Below are positions 37,945 to 48,098 of a stretch of 64,000 nt of DNA, one piece after another. Source of the DNA: Acetivibrio sp. MSJd-27 (lineage in GTDB: Bacteria; Bacillota; Clostridia; UMGS1840; HGM11507); the NCBI RefSeq assembly GCF_018918095.1, contig NZ_JAHLPV010000011.1, positions 1 to 64,000 of the forward strand, in the 5' to 3' direction. The position numbers and the translations under genes were made by a program. Within the stretch, counting starts at the first letter, position 1; each line of letters begins with the position of its first letter. Under the pieces are notes generated by a model. That model ran no database searches and had not been told where the DNA came from. It saw nothing but the letters and a program-made list of their open reading frames with translations.

Positions 37945-40900
37945 TCAGCGGTTGATGACAACAATCTGGGAACAGCTATGGTCATAACGGAACTGAACGA
38001 CAATGCTGGCTTCCTCCAGATTCTTGGTCTCATCCACGGTTCTGATATCCGCGGTGGTGCCCGTCTTTGTTTTGATCTCGCCTGTAACCGGATCGGTATG
38101 GATCACAAGAATTGACGCGGCAGAAATATCCCCTGTCTGCATCAGATAGGTAGCGGGATCTCCCAGAACGATTTTATCCAGTGTGCTTCTGCTCAGATAG
38201 GTAGTTAGGTTCCCGCCGCTCAAAGACTTGGGATAGGTTGCTGTCAAAGTATACTGGCTGACGGGACCATTATAGTATCCTCTTTGATCGTTTGGCATGG
38301 TAACAATTCCGCCCAGATTGGTGGAATACATAGAGCGGGGATTGCTTGGATACAGTCCTGCGGCATGCGCCGTTGTTGCAATCTCATCAAGACGGAAAAC
38401 ACGTTCCAGATGTGCCAGATTGCTGCCGGCCCGGGCCACACGGATAATATCCCCTTTCTTTAGAGCGGGAACCGCTTTTCCGTAAGGCGTATCGCCCTCT
38501 TTGCACCCCTCTATCAGATACCGGTAAGAGAACAGCATGTCATCGGTATCGGCCGTAGCAGACATCTCATCGCTGCCGTTGGTGGTATAATAGATTTTTT
38601 TGACCATCTTATCCTTTGCATTGTCATAGACTTCCGTTGTTCTCAAAAAGACCGCCATATTCAAATCGTTGTATGTATAGTTGGTACCGTAACGGAAGGT
38701 GTCCGCCCTTCCCCGGACGACTGCCAGACCAGCCACACCGGTGTCCGGATCGATGTCATAGCCCTGGATGTCAAAAGAATAGAGATAGGACAAGGCTGAT
38801 GGGGAAAGAATCTGATAGTTGGAATCCTCTTTGGGACGCTCATAGAGTTTGAGCATTTCATAGTTGAAGGGTTGATTCATGTTACCATCGCTCTTATTGG
38901 AAGTATAGTTGCCATACTGATCCAAACCGTAGACATCAATGTCTGGCACATTCATGATCACCGTGTCCGCCGTCACATAGAACCGGCCAGAGAGGGAGCA
39001 AGCATTGCGCAGAAGGAATTCAGTTGTCCGCGGTGCACGGTATCCTGCTTTCAGAGCAGCGCTGTCCTCCACCTCCTCGTTGGTGTATCGCAGAAAATGC
39101 TCCGAGGTATAGTAATTGAGATCGGTGGAACCCTCAGTGTTGGGGTTGTCGGTGTCAATCTCGGTAATCAGAGCATCGGAATTGGTCTTTAGGATGACCG
39201 GGCGGGAGTAGTTGGTGCTGTAAATGTCCGCTGGTGCACCGGCAAAGGGCTTGGAGGCAGGATCCCGCTTAATCAGCGCCTGAGCGATCTGATCCGGCTC
39301 GGTGCAGGTCACGCCGTCCACCTTCACCTTGCCGCGGAATTCAAGAATCTTAATCTCACCGGTTTTCAGAAAGAATTTTCCTTTCAGGGACTCCAGGCCT
39401 CCCTCGTTGGTCAGCCCAATCAGGTAGGCGTACTCCTTGCTCTGGGCAGAAGCCCCTTCCATATAAGCAACCTTTCCAGTGCAGTCGAGATAAAACGTCG
39501 CTATCTCCCCCAGCGGGAGTGTTTGCAAAAACCGGGGTTTCACACTCAAAACACTGTCAGAAACCGGATAAGCGGTGTCCCCGACGATTATTTTCTGATC
39601 GGATTCCTGCATGGAGGAGATGGTACCCTCCACCGTCTGACGCTTAACCATCAGGAAATAGAAGGCTTTGTTGTCGATGGGTTCCGCCGCCTGAGCGATG
39701 GATACCACATCGTTTTCCGCGATATCGGAAAGCGTTTTGATCTCCCCGCTGTTGACAATACGGTAATCACACTTGGATTCATCCAGTGTGATACCCATAG
39801 AGGGATTAAATTTACAGCCGATATATCCCTCCGCCGGATTGAGATTAGCGGCAACCAGATTCCTCTGAGGCACCTTCTGGCCGTTTTCCCCGATATTAAA
39901 GGAAAGAACTTCAATAAAATCCACCCGGTTGTCACCGTCGCAGTCGGCAATCCGCAGAATCCCGTCATCCGGATTTAAATCCTCGGAGGTGTAGTCCACT
40001 TTGTGGATACCGTTAATAACAACAGCAGCCCCCTCCTTGTTCAGGGAAATTTTTCTGTAATCAGTCGCGTACGGCTCCTTTTCATACTCGATGTAGTCTG
40101 CCGTGACGTTTATGATGCGGTCGGCATTCAGCATGATTTCGCTGGATGATTTGTGGCTGTAATAGGTCAGAACTTCATTCCGCCCGGTTTCCTTGTCGTA
40201 TTTGACAAAGACCTTCAGACGGCTACCCAGATGTTGGGCAATATCGCTTTCCCCGGTGTAGGCGGTGATTTTTTCTCCGGTATTGGTCACACGCAATACA
40301 ACTCTCTGGGAATCGCTGAGGGAACCTCCGGTCAGAGAGGTGATTCCATTATCAATCACACGAGCATCATATTCCTCAATCCCCAACCGTTCTGAGAGCA
40401 GATTTTTGTCTGGAAGCACTTCCAGTATGATCTCATTGTCCGTAACGGAACCCACTGTCACCAGATCGGCGAACAGTGCATTGTAGAGCATTTTAGCAAT
40501 CACACTGCCAATCATTTCCCCGCTGATATCAACTCCCTTTAAAAGCCCAATCTCATAAGCCACTGACAAATAGCCGGACGGATATCCGCCCTTCGCCTCA
40601 GCATAAGGGGTATATTGCATTGCATTGATCAACATGGTAATTACTTCGTACGCCGTCAGCCGCCTTGCAGGGCTGAAGGTATTGTCCGGTGAGCCATTGA
40701 TGATTTTCAATTCTTTACATGCTTTGATTTCATGGTAAAAGGGAGTTTCCACAGTTACATCGTCAAAGACGGGTTCTGCACCGTCGTTGCTGAAGTCTGC
40801 GCCCGGGTACAGGCAATTGATCAAAATTGCGCACATCTCACCCCTTTCCAAGGTGAAAACAGGCTCAAAATCCGGCGTCAGCACCCCCAGTTTATTGAGC

Positions 40901-41016
40901 AGTTCCAGTTCCGCAGACCAGTCCGCAGGCTCATCCGCCGCTATAGAAAAAGTCCCGAAAGAACTCAGTAAAACAGCAGCACACACAGCCACACAAATCC
41001 ACTTTTTCATACGCAT
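37945..41016 (-). CDS. Large SLH-domain surface protein
   Basis: A 1023-residue exported protein. Signal peptide about residues 1-27 (RMKKWICVAVCAAVLLSS). Residues ~30-180 form divergent SLH domains (LNKLGVLTPDFEPVFTLERGEMCAIL, SPDNTFSPARRLTAYEVITMLINAM). The remaining ~850 residues are beta-rich with short repeated motifs (VSIAQAAEPIDNKAFYFLM, GEIKILEFRGKVKVDG) but match no family I know. Start at ATG 41016 with AGGAGG 8 bases upstream. Follows the solute-binding lipoprotein gene by 13 bases. Confidence 0.8.
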   Translation of the reverse strand: MRMKKWICVAVCAAVLLSSFGTFSIAADEPADWSAELELLNKLGVLTPDFEPVFTLERGEMCAILINCLYPGADFSNDGAEPVFDDVTVETPFYHEIKACKELKIINGSPDNTFSPARRLTAYEVITMLINAMQYTPYAEAKGGYPSGYLSVAYEIGLLKGVDISGEMIGSVIAKMLYNALFADLVTVGSVTDNEIILEVLPDKNLLSERLGIEEYDARVIDNGITSLTGGSLSDSQRVVLRVTNTGEKITAYTGESDIAQHLGSRLKVFVKYDKETGRNEVLTYYSHKSSSEIMLNADRIINVTADYIEYEKEPYATDYRKISLNKEGAAVVINGIHKVDYTSEDLNPDDGILRIADCDGDNRVDFIEVLSFNIGENGQKVPQRNLVAANLNPAEGYIGCKFNPSMGITLDESKCDYRIVNSGEIKTLSDIAENDVVSIAQAAEPIDNKAFYFLMVKRQTVEGTISSMQESDQKIIVGDTAYPVSDSVLSVKPRFLQTLPLGEIATFYLDCTGKVAYMEGASAQSKEYAYLIGLTNEGGLESLKGKFFLKTGEIKILEFRGKVKVDGVTCTEPDQIAQALIKRDPASKPFAGAPADIYSTNYSRPVILKTNSDALITEIDTDNPNTEGSTDLNYYTSEHFLRYTNEEVEDSAALKAGYRAPRTTEFLLRNACSLSGRFYVTADTVIMNVPDIDVYGLDQYGNYTSNKSDGNMNQPFNYEMLKLYERPKEDSNYQILSPSALSYLYSFDIQGYDIDPDTGVAGLAVVRGRADTFRYGTNYTYNDLNMAVFLRTTEVYDNAKDKMVKKIYYTTNGSDEMSATADTDDMLFSYRYLIEGCKEGDTPYGKAVPALKKGDIIRVARAGSNLAHLERVFRLDEIATTAHAAGLYPSNPRSMYSTNLGGIVTMPNDQRGYYNGPVSQYTLTATYPKSLSGGNLTTYLSRSTLDKIVLGDPATYLMQTGDISAASILVIHTDPVTGEIKTKTGTTADIRTVDETKNLEEASIVVQFRYDHSCSQIVVINR

Positions 41017-41029
41017 ACTTTCATCCTCC

Positions 41030-42637
41030 TCATTTTGCATCATACCGTGCCTGTGCGGAATTGTTGGCATCCTCAATCGATTTTACGCCAAGCTGTTCAG
41101 CCTGCTTGAGCCAATTGTTCCACGCAGCATCTCCGGTCTGATCATTGGTCAGAATGTATTTTGTTGCAAATTCTTCTGCCGCTTTGCGCAGTTTTGCATC
41201 ATTCTGGGTAATAATGTCCTTTTCCTCCGAGGTGTAGACCAGTTCAGGTGGTTCGGGGATAAAGCCGCCGCCATCCTTATTCAGCATCATATCTTGTGCT
41301 TCCTGTTCCCTCTCGGTATAGTTAAAGTAAACGCTTCTGTGATCGAATCTTCTGTATAAGCCAGAAACAAACATTCCGTATTTCTCTTCCAGATCATTGA
41401 TGCCAATCACTTTTCCCTCTTCAAATCCTATGTAATCCGCATGGGTTTTATCCGCGTTCCAATTGAAGGTGACGCCTTCTATCCCACAGGTCATCAACTC
41501 CGCTCCTGCAGGGCTTAACAGATAATCCAGCAGTTTCAGTGCCAGTTCACTGTTTTTGGATTTTTTGACGGCCGGCCCTCCGTTGATCTGAGGCAAAGTG
41601 ACTACCTTTCCAGTCGGGCCTATAGGATAACCATAGCGCAAATCATAATCCGGAACGGTAGCCTGTGCCTGTTCCCGAAACATATCCAACCGCCCAATCC
41701 AATCAAATGTCGTAAATGCGGATTCCGCCTGCGTCATCTTGGTGGTCCATGCCGCCTGGGTACAGGTCAAAAACTCAGGGTCCAGTAATTTTTCATTATA
41801 AAGCTTTTTGATAAAATCCAGCATATCTTTATATTTTGGATCGGTAGATGCATATTTCCAGGTGCGTGTCTCTTCCTCGAAATAAATTCCCGGCGATCCC
41901 GATCCAAGCCCCCAGCTCTGTCCCAGCTGGTTAAAAATAGTCACTCCGGTTTTGGAAACCAGAGGAATGGAACTGGGATAAAGCGTTTTGAGTTTTTTCA
42001 GCGTCTGGTAATATTCTTCCGTGCTGTTCCACATTGGGATATTATGCTTGTCAAAAATATCCTTTCGATAAAGCATGCCATGATTCACATAGCGTTCCGT
42101 GTCATAGCGCGGAAAGATATAAATATTTCCGTCAGGAGCGGGAAAGCTTTTCATCACTTTCTCGGTTTTCAGATCCTGTGCGTTGTCAATAAAGATAGAC
42201 TTAAAATTCGGCAGTTCGTCAATATGTTCATTGATCGGTTCAAAGGCTCCCTGCATACCGATATCGTTCACTTCCTCCGCTGTCATGGCACCGTTAAAAA
42301 TATCCGGCATATCGGTTTTGGAAGCGATCAGAACTCTCGCTTTTTCCTTGATAGTCGCCCTTGGAATCTGAATCAGCTGCAGATTAATTCCGGTTCTTCT
42401 GCGCAGCTCATTGATTACCACGGAATCATTGCTGTCCTGACTTGTATCACAAATAATCGAAAGGGTCGTGCCGTTTTTGTCCAAAGGCAGTTTTAAGCCG
42501 CCGGCATTCTCTTCAAACTTTTTGATTTCTTCGCTGGTCATTGTTCCCATATCCACGCCGCTGCCGTTACAGCCTGCAAGCACCGCCATTGCCAGCACAG
42601 CGGAAATCCCTATTGCTGCCCACTTTTTCCTCCTCAT
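41030..42637 (-). CDS. Extracellular solute-binding lipoprotein
   Basis: A 535-residue lipoprotein. The lipobox is AVLAGC (~residue 22). The mature part resembles LipO/YtcQ-type family 1 solute-binding proteins for complex sugars: MPDIFNGAMTAEEVNDIG, GNIYIFPRYDTERYVNHGMLYRKDIF, NSELALKLLDYLLSPAGAELMTCGIEGV. Such proteins normally feed an ABC importer, but no permease or ATPase genes are in this window. First gene of the operon; start ATG 42637 with AAGGAGG upstream. Divergent from an AraC regulator, so expression is probably ligand controlled. Confidence 0.88.
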   Translation of the reverse strand: MRRKKWAAIGISAVLAMAVLAGCNGSGVDMGTMTSEEIKKFEENAGGLKLPLDKNGTTLSIICDTSQDSNDSVVINELRRRTGINLQLIQIPRATIKEKARVLIASKTDMPDIFNGAMTAEEVNDIGMQGAFEPINEHIDELPNFKSIFIDNAQDLKTEKVMKSFPAPDGNIYIFPRYDTERYVNHGMLYRKDIFDKHNIPMWNSTEEYYQTLKKLKTLYPSSIPLVSKTGVTIFNQLGQSWGLGSGSPGIYFEEETRTWKYASTDPKYKDMLDFIKKLYNEKLLDPEFLTCTQAAWTTKMTQAESAFTTFDWIGRLDMFREQAQATVPDYDLRYGYPIGPTGKVVTLPQINGGPAVKKSKNSELALKLLDYLLSPAGAELMTCGIEGVTFNWNADKTHADYIGFEEGKVIGINDLEEKYGMFVSGLYRRFDHRSVYFNYTEREQEAQDMMLNKDGGGFIPEPPELVYTSEEKDIITQNDAKLRKAAEEFATKYILTNDQTGDAAWNNWLKQAEQLGVKSIEDANNSAQARYDAK

Positions 42638-42795
42638 ACAAATCCTCCTTTTTCTTTCCAAAACATTCTTTTTTCGATATTTGAAGTTCGCTGTTGACTT
42701 CTGGCTCACCCTCTTATATACTATAAATAACATATAAAGGACAAAAACGTCAATTTCCAAACGTGACAAAACATTCATTTTGTGAGGTGAATCTT

Positions 42796-43653
42796 ATGAA
42801 CCGTCAGGATCTCATTCATATCCCGATCGAAATCACGAAACCGCAGGAATTTTTTCCCCAGCCGATTCGTTTTATGAAGACGGTGACCTCCACCCCGGGG
42901 TATGATTCCAAAAGGCAGATTCCCGTGATTCCCCATTGCCTTTTCCACTATACGCTGTCCGGAGAAGGGGAATATGAATTCAAAGGAAAATTCTATAAGG
43001 TACAGAAAGGACAGGGTTTCTTCTGGACAACGCAGAGTGACGATTTTAGTTATCGCTATCCACCGGACGGAAAGGAAACCTGGAAGTTTATCTGCCTGTG
43101 TTTTATCGGGGAAGGAATGTACGATCTGTCTCTGAAAACAGCCGAGCAGTACGGTCCTGTTTTTACCCTCAATGAAGATTGTCAAAGTATCCGTAACTTT
43201 CTGGGTATTATGAAGGATAAAGAATATATATCCCTCTCCTGCGCGGAGGGTATGAAGCTTATCTGGAATCTCTTTGAAGATATTGTGGATTCTTATATCG
43301 CCAACAGCAACGAAGTGATGCACCCCACCGTAAAGGCAATCAAACGCCTGATCAACTCCAATTTAACCGAGGACATGACCATCTCAGGAATTGCGAGACA
43401 TTTGAATCTTTCGCGTGAGCATATTTCCAGATTATTTTTTTCCTATACGGGAAAGTCTTTGAAGGATTATATCAAAGAGCAAAAATTAAACTATGCCTGC
43501 AAGCTGCTTATTGAGACAAATTATTCCACTAATGAGATTGCAGAGATCTTAAAATACAGTTCGGGATCCAATTTCATCCGTGCCTTTCACAGCGCCGTGA
43601 AAATGACACCAAAGGAATACCGGGATTTAAGCATTCCTCTGTTTCTTTCCTAA
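42796..43653 (+). CDS. AraC-family regulator of the surface-protein operon
   Basis: A 285-residue regulator. The N-terminal cupin-type sensory part has HCLFHYTLSGEGEYEFKGK and KGQGFFWTTQSDDF. The C-terminal domain has ISGIARHLNLSREHISRLF, then STNEIAEILKYSSGSNFIRAFH and TPKEYRD. Start ATG 42796 has GAGGTG 7 bases upstream. Divergent from the lipoprotein operon and convergent with the 1421-residue gene, it is well placed to control both. Confidence 0.9.
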   Translation: MNRQDLIHIPIEITKPQEFFPQPIRFMKTVTSTPGYDSKRQIPVIPHCLFHYTLSGEGEYEFKGKFYKVQKGQGFFWTTQSDDFSYRYPPDGKETWKFICLCFIGEGMYDLSLKTAEQYGPVFTLNEDCQSIRNFLGIMKDKEYISLSCAEGMKLIWNLFEDIVDSYIANSNEVMHPTVKAIKRLINSNLTEDMTISGIARHLNLSREHISRLFFSYTGKSLKDYIKEQKLNYACKLLIETNYSTNEIAEILKYSSGSNFIRAFHSAVKMTPKEYRDLSIPLFLS

Positions 43654-43666
43654 AAATGAACATAAG

Positions 43667-43709
43667 AAGAGCCATAACGTACCTTTCCTGTACATTATGG
43701 CTCTTGTTT
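43667..43709. terminator. Bidirectional terminator between the AraC gene and the large propeller gene
   Basis: AAGAGCCATAACGTAC pairs with GTACATTATGGCTCTT (one mismatch) around a 7-base loop, with TGTTTG following. Confidence 0.8.
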
Positions 43710-43717
43710 GATTCAAT

Positions 43718-46700
43718 TTATTCCAGCTCCACTGTAAGTGTTTCTCCGTATAAGACGTGCATCTGATTTGCCGAATCAAAATAAACGGCATAAGGCCGGG
43801 CATAAAAAGTGCCGCCAAGCCTTACCTCATTTCCCATGAAAGCAATTCCAAACTGCCCCTTGCCATTTCTAGCGCTCTTTGCAGTACATTCGATGCAGCC
43901 GCTTTGCTCCAATCGCGGATCCGATTGTGTTCTGGATAGCACGACACCGTAACGTTCCAGGCGCCACTCCCCTTCTGACACCGTCGAAAAAACAATAAAC
44001 TTTTCCGTCATTTCCTGCTCCCGGTATACCTTTTTATGAGAAACAACCTGACTTTCGCTATCATAAGGAGCAAATACAACTGAGATAACCGAATCAGCGG
44101 CAAGTGCCGGCACCGTGTAACGAATGCTTTCAAGCTCATTGGTGTAAATGTCAACACCGTTCAGATTGATTGAGGAAATCATTGAATTTGCGTCCGGCGT
44201 GATTTCCAGCACAAGTGTTTCTCCGTTACGCAGATAACGAATCCCCTCAGCGTTCAAGGTGCCGCTGCCTGTCTTCTGAATGCTTAACTGCCGCAGAAGA
44301 AAGCTCTGATCCGACAAGACATTTTTCAGTATCGGAAAACGCGACATTTCCGTATCCTTCCCATAGAAGTCTTTCAAATCTGTTTCTTCCAACTGTGCAG
44401 GGGTCACAAGGCTGGTTCCGCTGATCCCGTCATCATAGGAATTCTCAGAAAGATAATAGCAGTTGGAAACGGAGAGAGTCTGAGTGGAGGCATTTGTTCC
44501 CGATGACACAGCCGCCATATCCTCTTTTTCGCCAGTACCAATAATTTTGCCTGCGTGATAGCAATGGAATATCTTTAAGGTGCTGTTTGCATGATCGCTC
44601 AGTCTGCCGATCGCAACCGCATCGTTGCCTTGAACCGTTCCTGTATTATAGCAACTGTTGATATACGCAGACGTCGGATCGGCACCTCTAACCATCCCGA
44701 TAATTCCGCCGGTATTTTTTCCTGTTCCGGCAACATATCCCGCATTGAAGCATTCCCGCAGAATTGCATAGCTATAGCCGACAATCCCGCCTGTACCAGT
44801 TCCTCCGGAAACTGTGCCGTAATTGGCGCATTGCTTTACCGAAGCAAGACTGCTCGAAGCGCTGTTCTGAAGCCCCACAATTCCCCCGGTATACCAAGAA
44901 CCAGTTACTGCGCCGCGGTTTTCACAGGCGGACACGAAGGCTTCCGTGCTGAGGTTCCCCACGATACCACCGGTATATTTGCTTCCGGTAACGCCGGCAT
45001 AATTGATGCATCCGATAATTCTTGCCCCATTCAGCGCGCTGCCTGTGACAGCTCCTGTGTTTTCGCCGCCTTTCACCGTCCCCTTTATCACCATATGCTG
45101 AATGCGTGCCCCGTCAGCCGTCTGAAACATTCCGGCAGACTGGCTGCCTGTGTCAATGGACAGCTGCACAGAATGATTTTTGCCGTCGTAAGCTCCGGTA
45201 AAACCGATCAGCGGTTCGGTCAGCGCCTCCCCAATATCCCGCTCCTGTGAGAAAAAAGCAGAGGGCGCTTTGACAACATTTTTCAACTGACGAACAGAAA
45301 AAATCTGATACGGATCCCCCGCTGTGCCGTTTCCGCCGCCGAATCTTGTATCCAGTTTTGTGGTGACAGCGCTTTCAGCTGGAATACCGTTTTTGATGGA
45401 ATCTACCGTAACAGTATATTCTCCCTCGGGGAGACCTGAAACAGCGGAGCTGATATCTATTTTTGTACCCGAGCAATTGAGTATCACGGGCGATCCGGCC
45501 GGCTTCTCTCCCTGATAGATATAAACGTTATACAATGCATTTTCAGCGGAATCGGTAATTTCTAGTTCATAGGTTTCCGCACCATTGTATCCGCCAGCCA
45601 CAGCGAGTCCCGTCACAGTTGAGACTGCAGAAGCACCGGCTTCATGAAAATATACCGCATATTTCTGCTGTTTTTTTCCGTCAGGAGCCGTCACCTGAAT
45701 TTCAGTATAAAACGGAAGGCTGTTTCCATGCTGCGTCACTGTCTTTGCCGCACCTTCATTGACTAACGCTTCTATTGTGGCGGCGGTCGTTCCTTGCGGA
45801 CATTCCACCTCATAAACATACTGCTCCGGAGAAAAGCCTTTCAGCGGAATGCCGTTAACCGTAAGATCCAGAATTTTGGCGGTATCCTGTCCAGAACACC
45901 AAGCCGTTCCCGTCAAATTGATTCTGCTCAATCCATAGTTGGAATCAGACATATAATATACGTTGTTATCTGTGCCCAATGTCAGCATAGCCGTACTCTG
46001 GTTCAAAAGCGTTTTCGCTTCCCAGGCATCTACGTCCACAGCACTCATTACACCGCCGATATTGGTGTATAGAAGGCCATTTGGTCCCCATTCCAAGGCA
46101 AAGGGCTGCCACCGCATTGAGTCAGATGGTATGGTGAGATTTCCAAGCCTCAGCTCCCTCTTCACCTGCAGGGTGGCCGGATCGATTTCAACCAGTGTCT
46201 GCGGACAGGCCATAAAAAGCCTGCCTTGACTGTCAAAGGTCATTCCACCGGCAAAATATTGCCGATTGCTGTCAGTAGTCAGCTGTACAAACTGTGCCCC
46301 TTCAAAGTTTCCAGTAGCTGCGTCCAGACGGAATATTCTGGCCCATTCAACAACCGGCTCAACCCCCAGACCGCAGAACATATTTGTGCAGCCATATATT
46401 TTTCCGTCGCGGTATGCCAATCCACTGATCGACTGATTCTGAATTGGATCAAATTTAGACTTTACGATGGAGGTACCGGCATCTTTGTTATAAATGCCAA
46501 CAGCACCGCCTCTCGTTCCATAATCCGGAACCGTCCCCCAAAGAATATATTTCTCTGCATCCTCCACTACAAACGCACGGTTTTGCCCGTGACCTGCCAT
46601 ATCTGCCTTCTTTGCAGTCGCCCAGTTGTCCGGATCGATTTCAATCAGAGAGGCATTATCTCCGTAAGACCCCACATAATATTTCCCGTCAATTGCGTTA

Positions 46701-47983
46701 ATTCCCTCTTTCTGACTCATTTCCAGTTCTTTTTTTACCTTCTTTTGTGCCGCGTCATAGATAACAAACTTTGTGCTGGCCATACTGCTGACCAAAATTT
46801 CATCTCGGTATCCCCCATGGATCGTGCGCATAGAAAAACTCTCATGGGGTAAAGGTTCTTTTATGAATTGAGCCTGTTGTTTTCCGAGATTAAACAGCGC
46901 AATCCCCTCGCTGGACGCGCCAAACACGACGGTTTTCCCCGGATAGTTTGTCTGGTCTTTCAATGTGACAACGGAAGGATTGATAAGATAACCAGTGTAA
47001 AAGTCAAGCCCGTCATAATCTATCTTTTGTTTTGTTGCCGGATTATAGGCGATGAAGGTGCGCTGTCCGCTGTTTCCAACCGCCCGGAAATAAACAAAAC
47101 CGTTTTCATCCATATCCGAACCATGCAGATGGGAAGTTCCCAGCAGGAAATCAATCCATTGCTTCTGTTCCGAATCATATACTCCCATTACCCAGGAGGT
47201 ATTGGCAGTAAAACAGGAAAAACGTGCAAACAGATATTTCCCCGCACTGCTCATGGAGTAATACTGCCGCACTTCCCCCTCTACAATACCTTTCTCCGGC
47301 CACAGCGGAGGCGCAACCTCGGTTATCTGTCCATTGGAAGCATTATAAACTTTCAGCTGCGCAGGCGTATTGACTCCATTTTCGCTGCTCCCCATGGATC
47401 CCATAAAAATATTGTTTCCACAGGATGCGGTTGCCCGTATATAATTTCCTGCAACAAGATTGGAGCCTATTTTGGTCAGTTGTCCTGCCTGGATATCATA
47501 TTTAAAAAGAGACGCGTTGGGGTAAGTGCCAAAATAATAATTTCCCTGGCTGTCAAAGCACCCTTTATGCATTACCGCCGTGTCCGGTGAGATAGAACCA
47601 ACATTTGTAAGCACTTTGGTTGATGGATTGTAGCGGTAAAAATTACGGCTGCCCGCAATATTCAAAACCCCGTCGCTTCCGATATCCAAAGCGTTGGCAG
47701 AGGTCACTGTTTTCCGGTCAGTCACGATACCGGTATCCAGGTTATAGGCAAACAGGGTATCATTCGTAAGCCCATAGAAAATGTGATTGCCATTGCTGTC
47801 CGTTTGCATACAATTGGCACTAATCTGCATGTTCTGAATCGGATCTCCCAGTTTTTCAGAACCTGCTACCGACAAATGTGCCAATTTTTCGGAACCTGCG
47901 GCAAGAGATACACACAAAAAGCATTGCATGAAAGTAAACATTGCCAGCGCTGAAGAAAGAAACCGGAAAAATGCCTTTTTCAT
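43718..47983 (-). CDS. Secreted 1421-residue propeller/cadherin-like/GLUG protein
   Basis: A very large exported protein with signal peptide residues 1-28. The domain order seen is as follows. A propeller spans ~40-680 (SDGVLNIAGSRNFYRYNPST, DSQGNYYFGTYPNASLFKY, YRDGKIYGCTNMFCGLGVEP, with the VPDYGTRGGAVGIYN phrase of its paralogue). A cadherin-like beta-sandwich lies at ~695-785 (TVNGIPLKGFSPEQYVYEV). An Ig-like part reaches ~880, GLUG repeats run ~885-1190 (TGGIVGN, TGGIVGY, TGGIIGM), and a beta-rich C-terminus completes it. It has no SLH or sortase anchor. It combines modules found separately in the neighbouring operon. GAGGTGG precedes the ATG. Confidence 0.82.
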   Translation of the reverse strand: MKKAFFRFLSSALAMFTFMQCFLCVSLAAGSEKLAHLSVAGSEKLGDPIQNMQISANCMQTDSNGNHIFYGLTNDTLFAYNLDTGIVTDRKTVTSANALDIGSDGVLNIAGSRNFYRYNPSTKVLTNVGSISPDTAVMHKGCFDSQGNYYFGTYPNASLFKYDIQAGQLTKIGSNLVAGNYIRATASCGNNIFMGSMGSSENGVNTPAQLKVYNASNGQITEVAPPLWPEKGIVEGEVRQYYSMSSAGKYLFARFSCFTANTSWVMGVYDSEQKQWIDFLLGTSHLHGSDMDENGFVYFRAVGNSGQRTFIAYNPATKQKIDYDGLDFYTGYLINPSVVTLKDQTNYPGKTVVFGASSEGIALFNLGKQQAQFIKEPLPHESFSMRTIHGGYRDEILVSSMASTKFVIYDAAQKKVKKELEMSQKEGINAIDGKYYVGSYGDNASLIEIDPDNWATAKKADMAGHGQNRAFVVEDAEKYILWGTVPDYGTRGGAVGIYNKDAGTSIVKSKFDPIQNQSISGLAYRDGKIYGCTNMFCGLGVEPVVEWARIFRLDAATGNFEGAQFVQLTTDSNRQYFAGGMTFDSQGRLFMACPQTLVEIDPATLQVKRELRLGNLTIPSDSMRWQPFALEWGPNGLLYTNIGGVMSAVDVDAWEAKTLLNQSTAMLTLGTDNNVYYMSDSNYGLSRINLTGTAWCSGQDTAKILDLTVNGIPLKGFSPEQYVYEVECPQGTTAATIEALVNEGAAKTVTQHGNSLPFYTEIQVTAPDGKKQQKYAVYFHEAGASAVSTVTGLAVAGGYNGAETYELEITDSAENALYNVYIYQGEKPAGSPVILNCSGTKIDISSAVSGLPEGEYTVTVDSIKNGIPAESAVTTKLDTRFGGGNGTAGDPYQIFSVRQLKNVVKAPSAFFSQERDIGEALTEPLIGFTGAYDGKNHSVQLSIDTGSQSAGMFQTADGARIQHMVIKGTVKGGENTGAVTGSALNGARIIGCINYAGVTGSKYTGGIVGNLSTEAFVSACENRGAVTGSWYTGGIVGLQNSASSSLASVKQCANYGTVSGGTGTGGIVGYSYAILRECFNAGYVAGTGKNTGGIIGMVRGADPTSAYINSCYNTGTVQGNDAVAIGRLSDHANSTLKIFHCYHAGKIIGTGEKEDMAAVSSGTNASTQTLSVSNCYYLSENSYDDGISGTSLVTPAQLEETDLKDFYGKDTEMSRFPILKNVLSDQSFLLRQLSIQKTGSGTLNAEGIRYLRNGETLVLEITPDANSMISSINLNGVDIYTNELESIRYTVPALAADSVISVVFAPYDSESQVVSHKKVYREQEMTEKFIVFSTVSEGEWRLERYGVVLSRTQSDPRLEQSGCIECTAKSARNGKGQFGIAFMGNEVRLGGTFYARPYAVYFDSANQMHVLYGETLTVELE

Positions 47984-48026
47984 AGTTCCACCTCACGATT
48001 TTTTATTTTTGTTTTATTGTTCTTTT

Positions 48027-48098
48027 ATTATAATGAGATATAAGCCAAAAGAAAAGCGACAAAGTTGCTCTCTTTTTATTCAATATTGCTCTCTTTTT
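48027..48098 (-). promoter_or_regulatory. Promoter region of the 1421-residue gene with 21-bp-spaced direct repeats
   Basis: TATAAT (48027-48032, minus strand) has no good -35. Instead two identical copies of TTGCTCTCTTTTT (48065-48077 and 48086-48098, plus-strand reading) stand exactly 21 bases apart, upstream of the -35 position. This is the usual layout of an AraC-type activator site. Confidence 0.55.
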
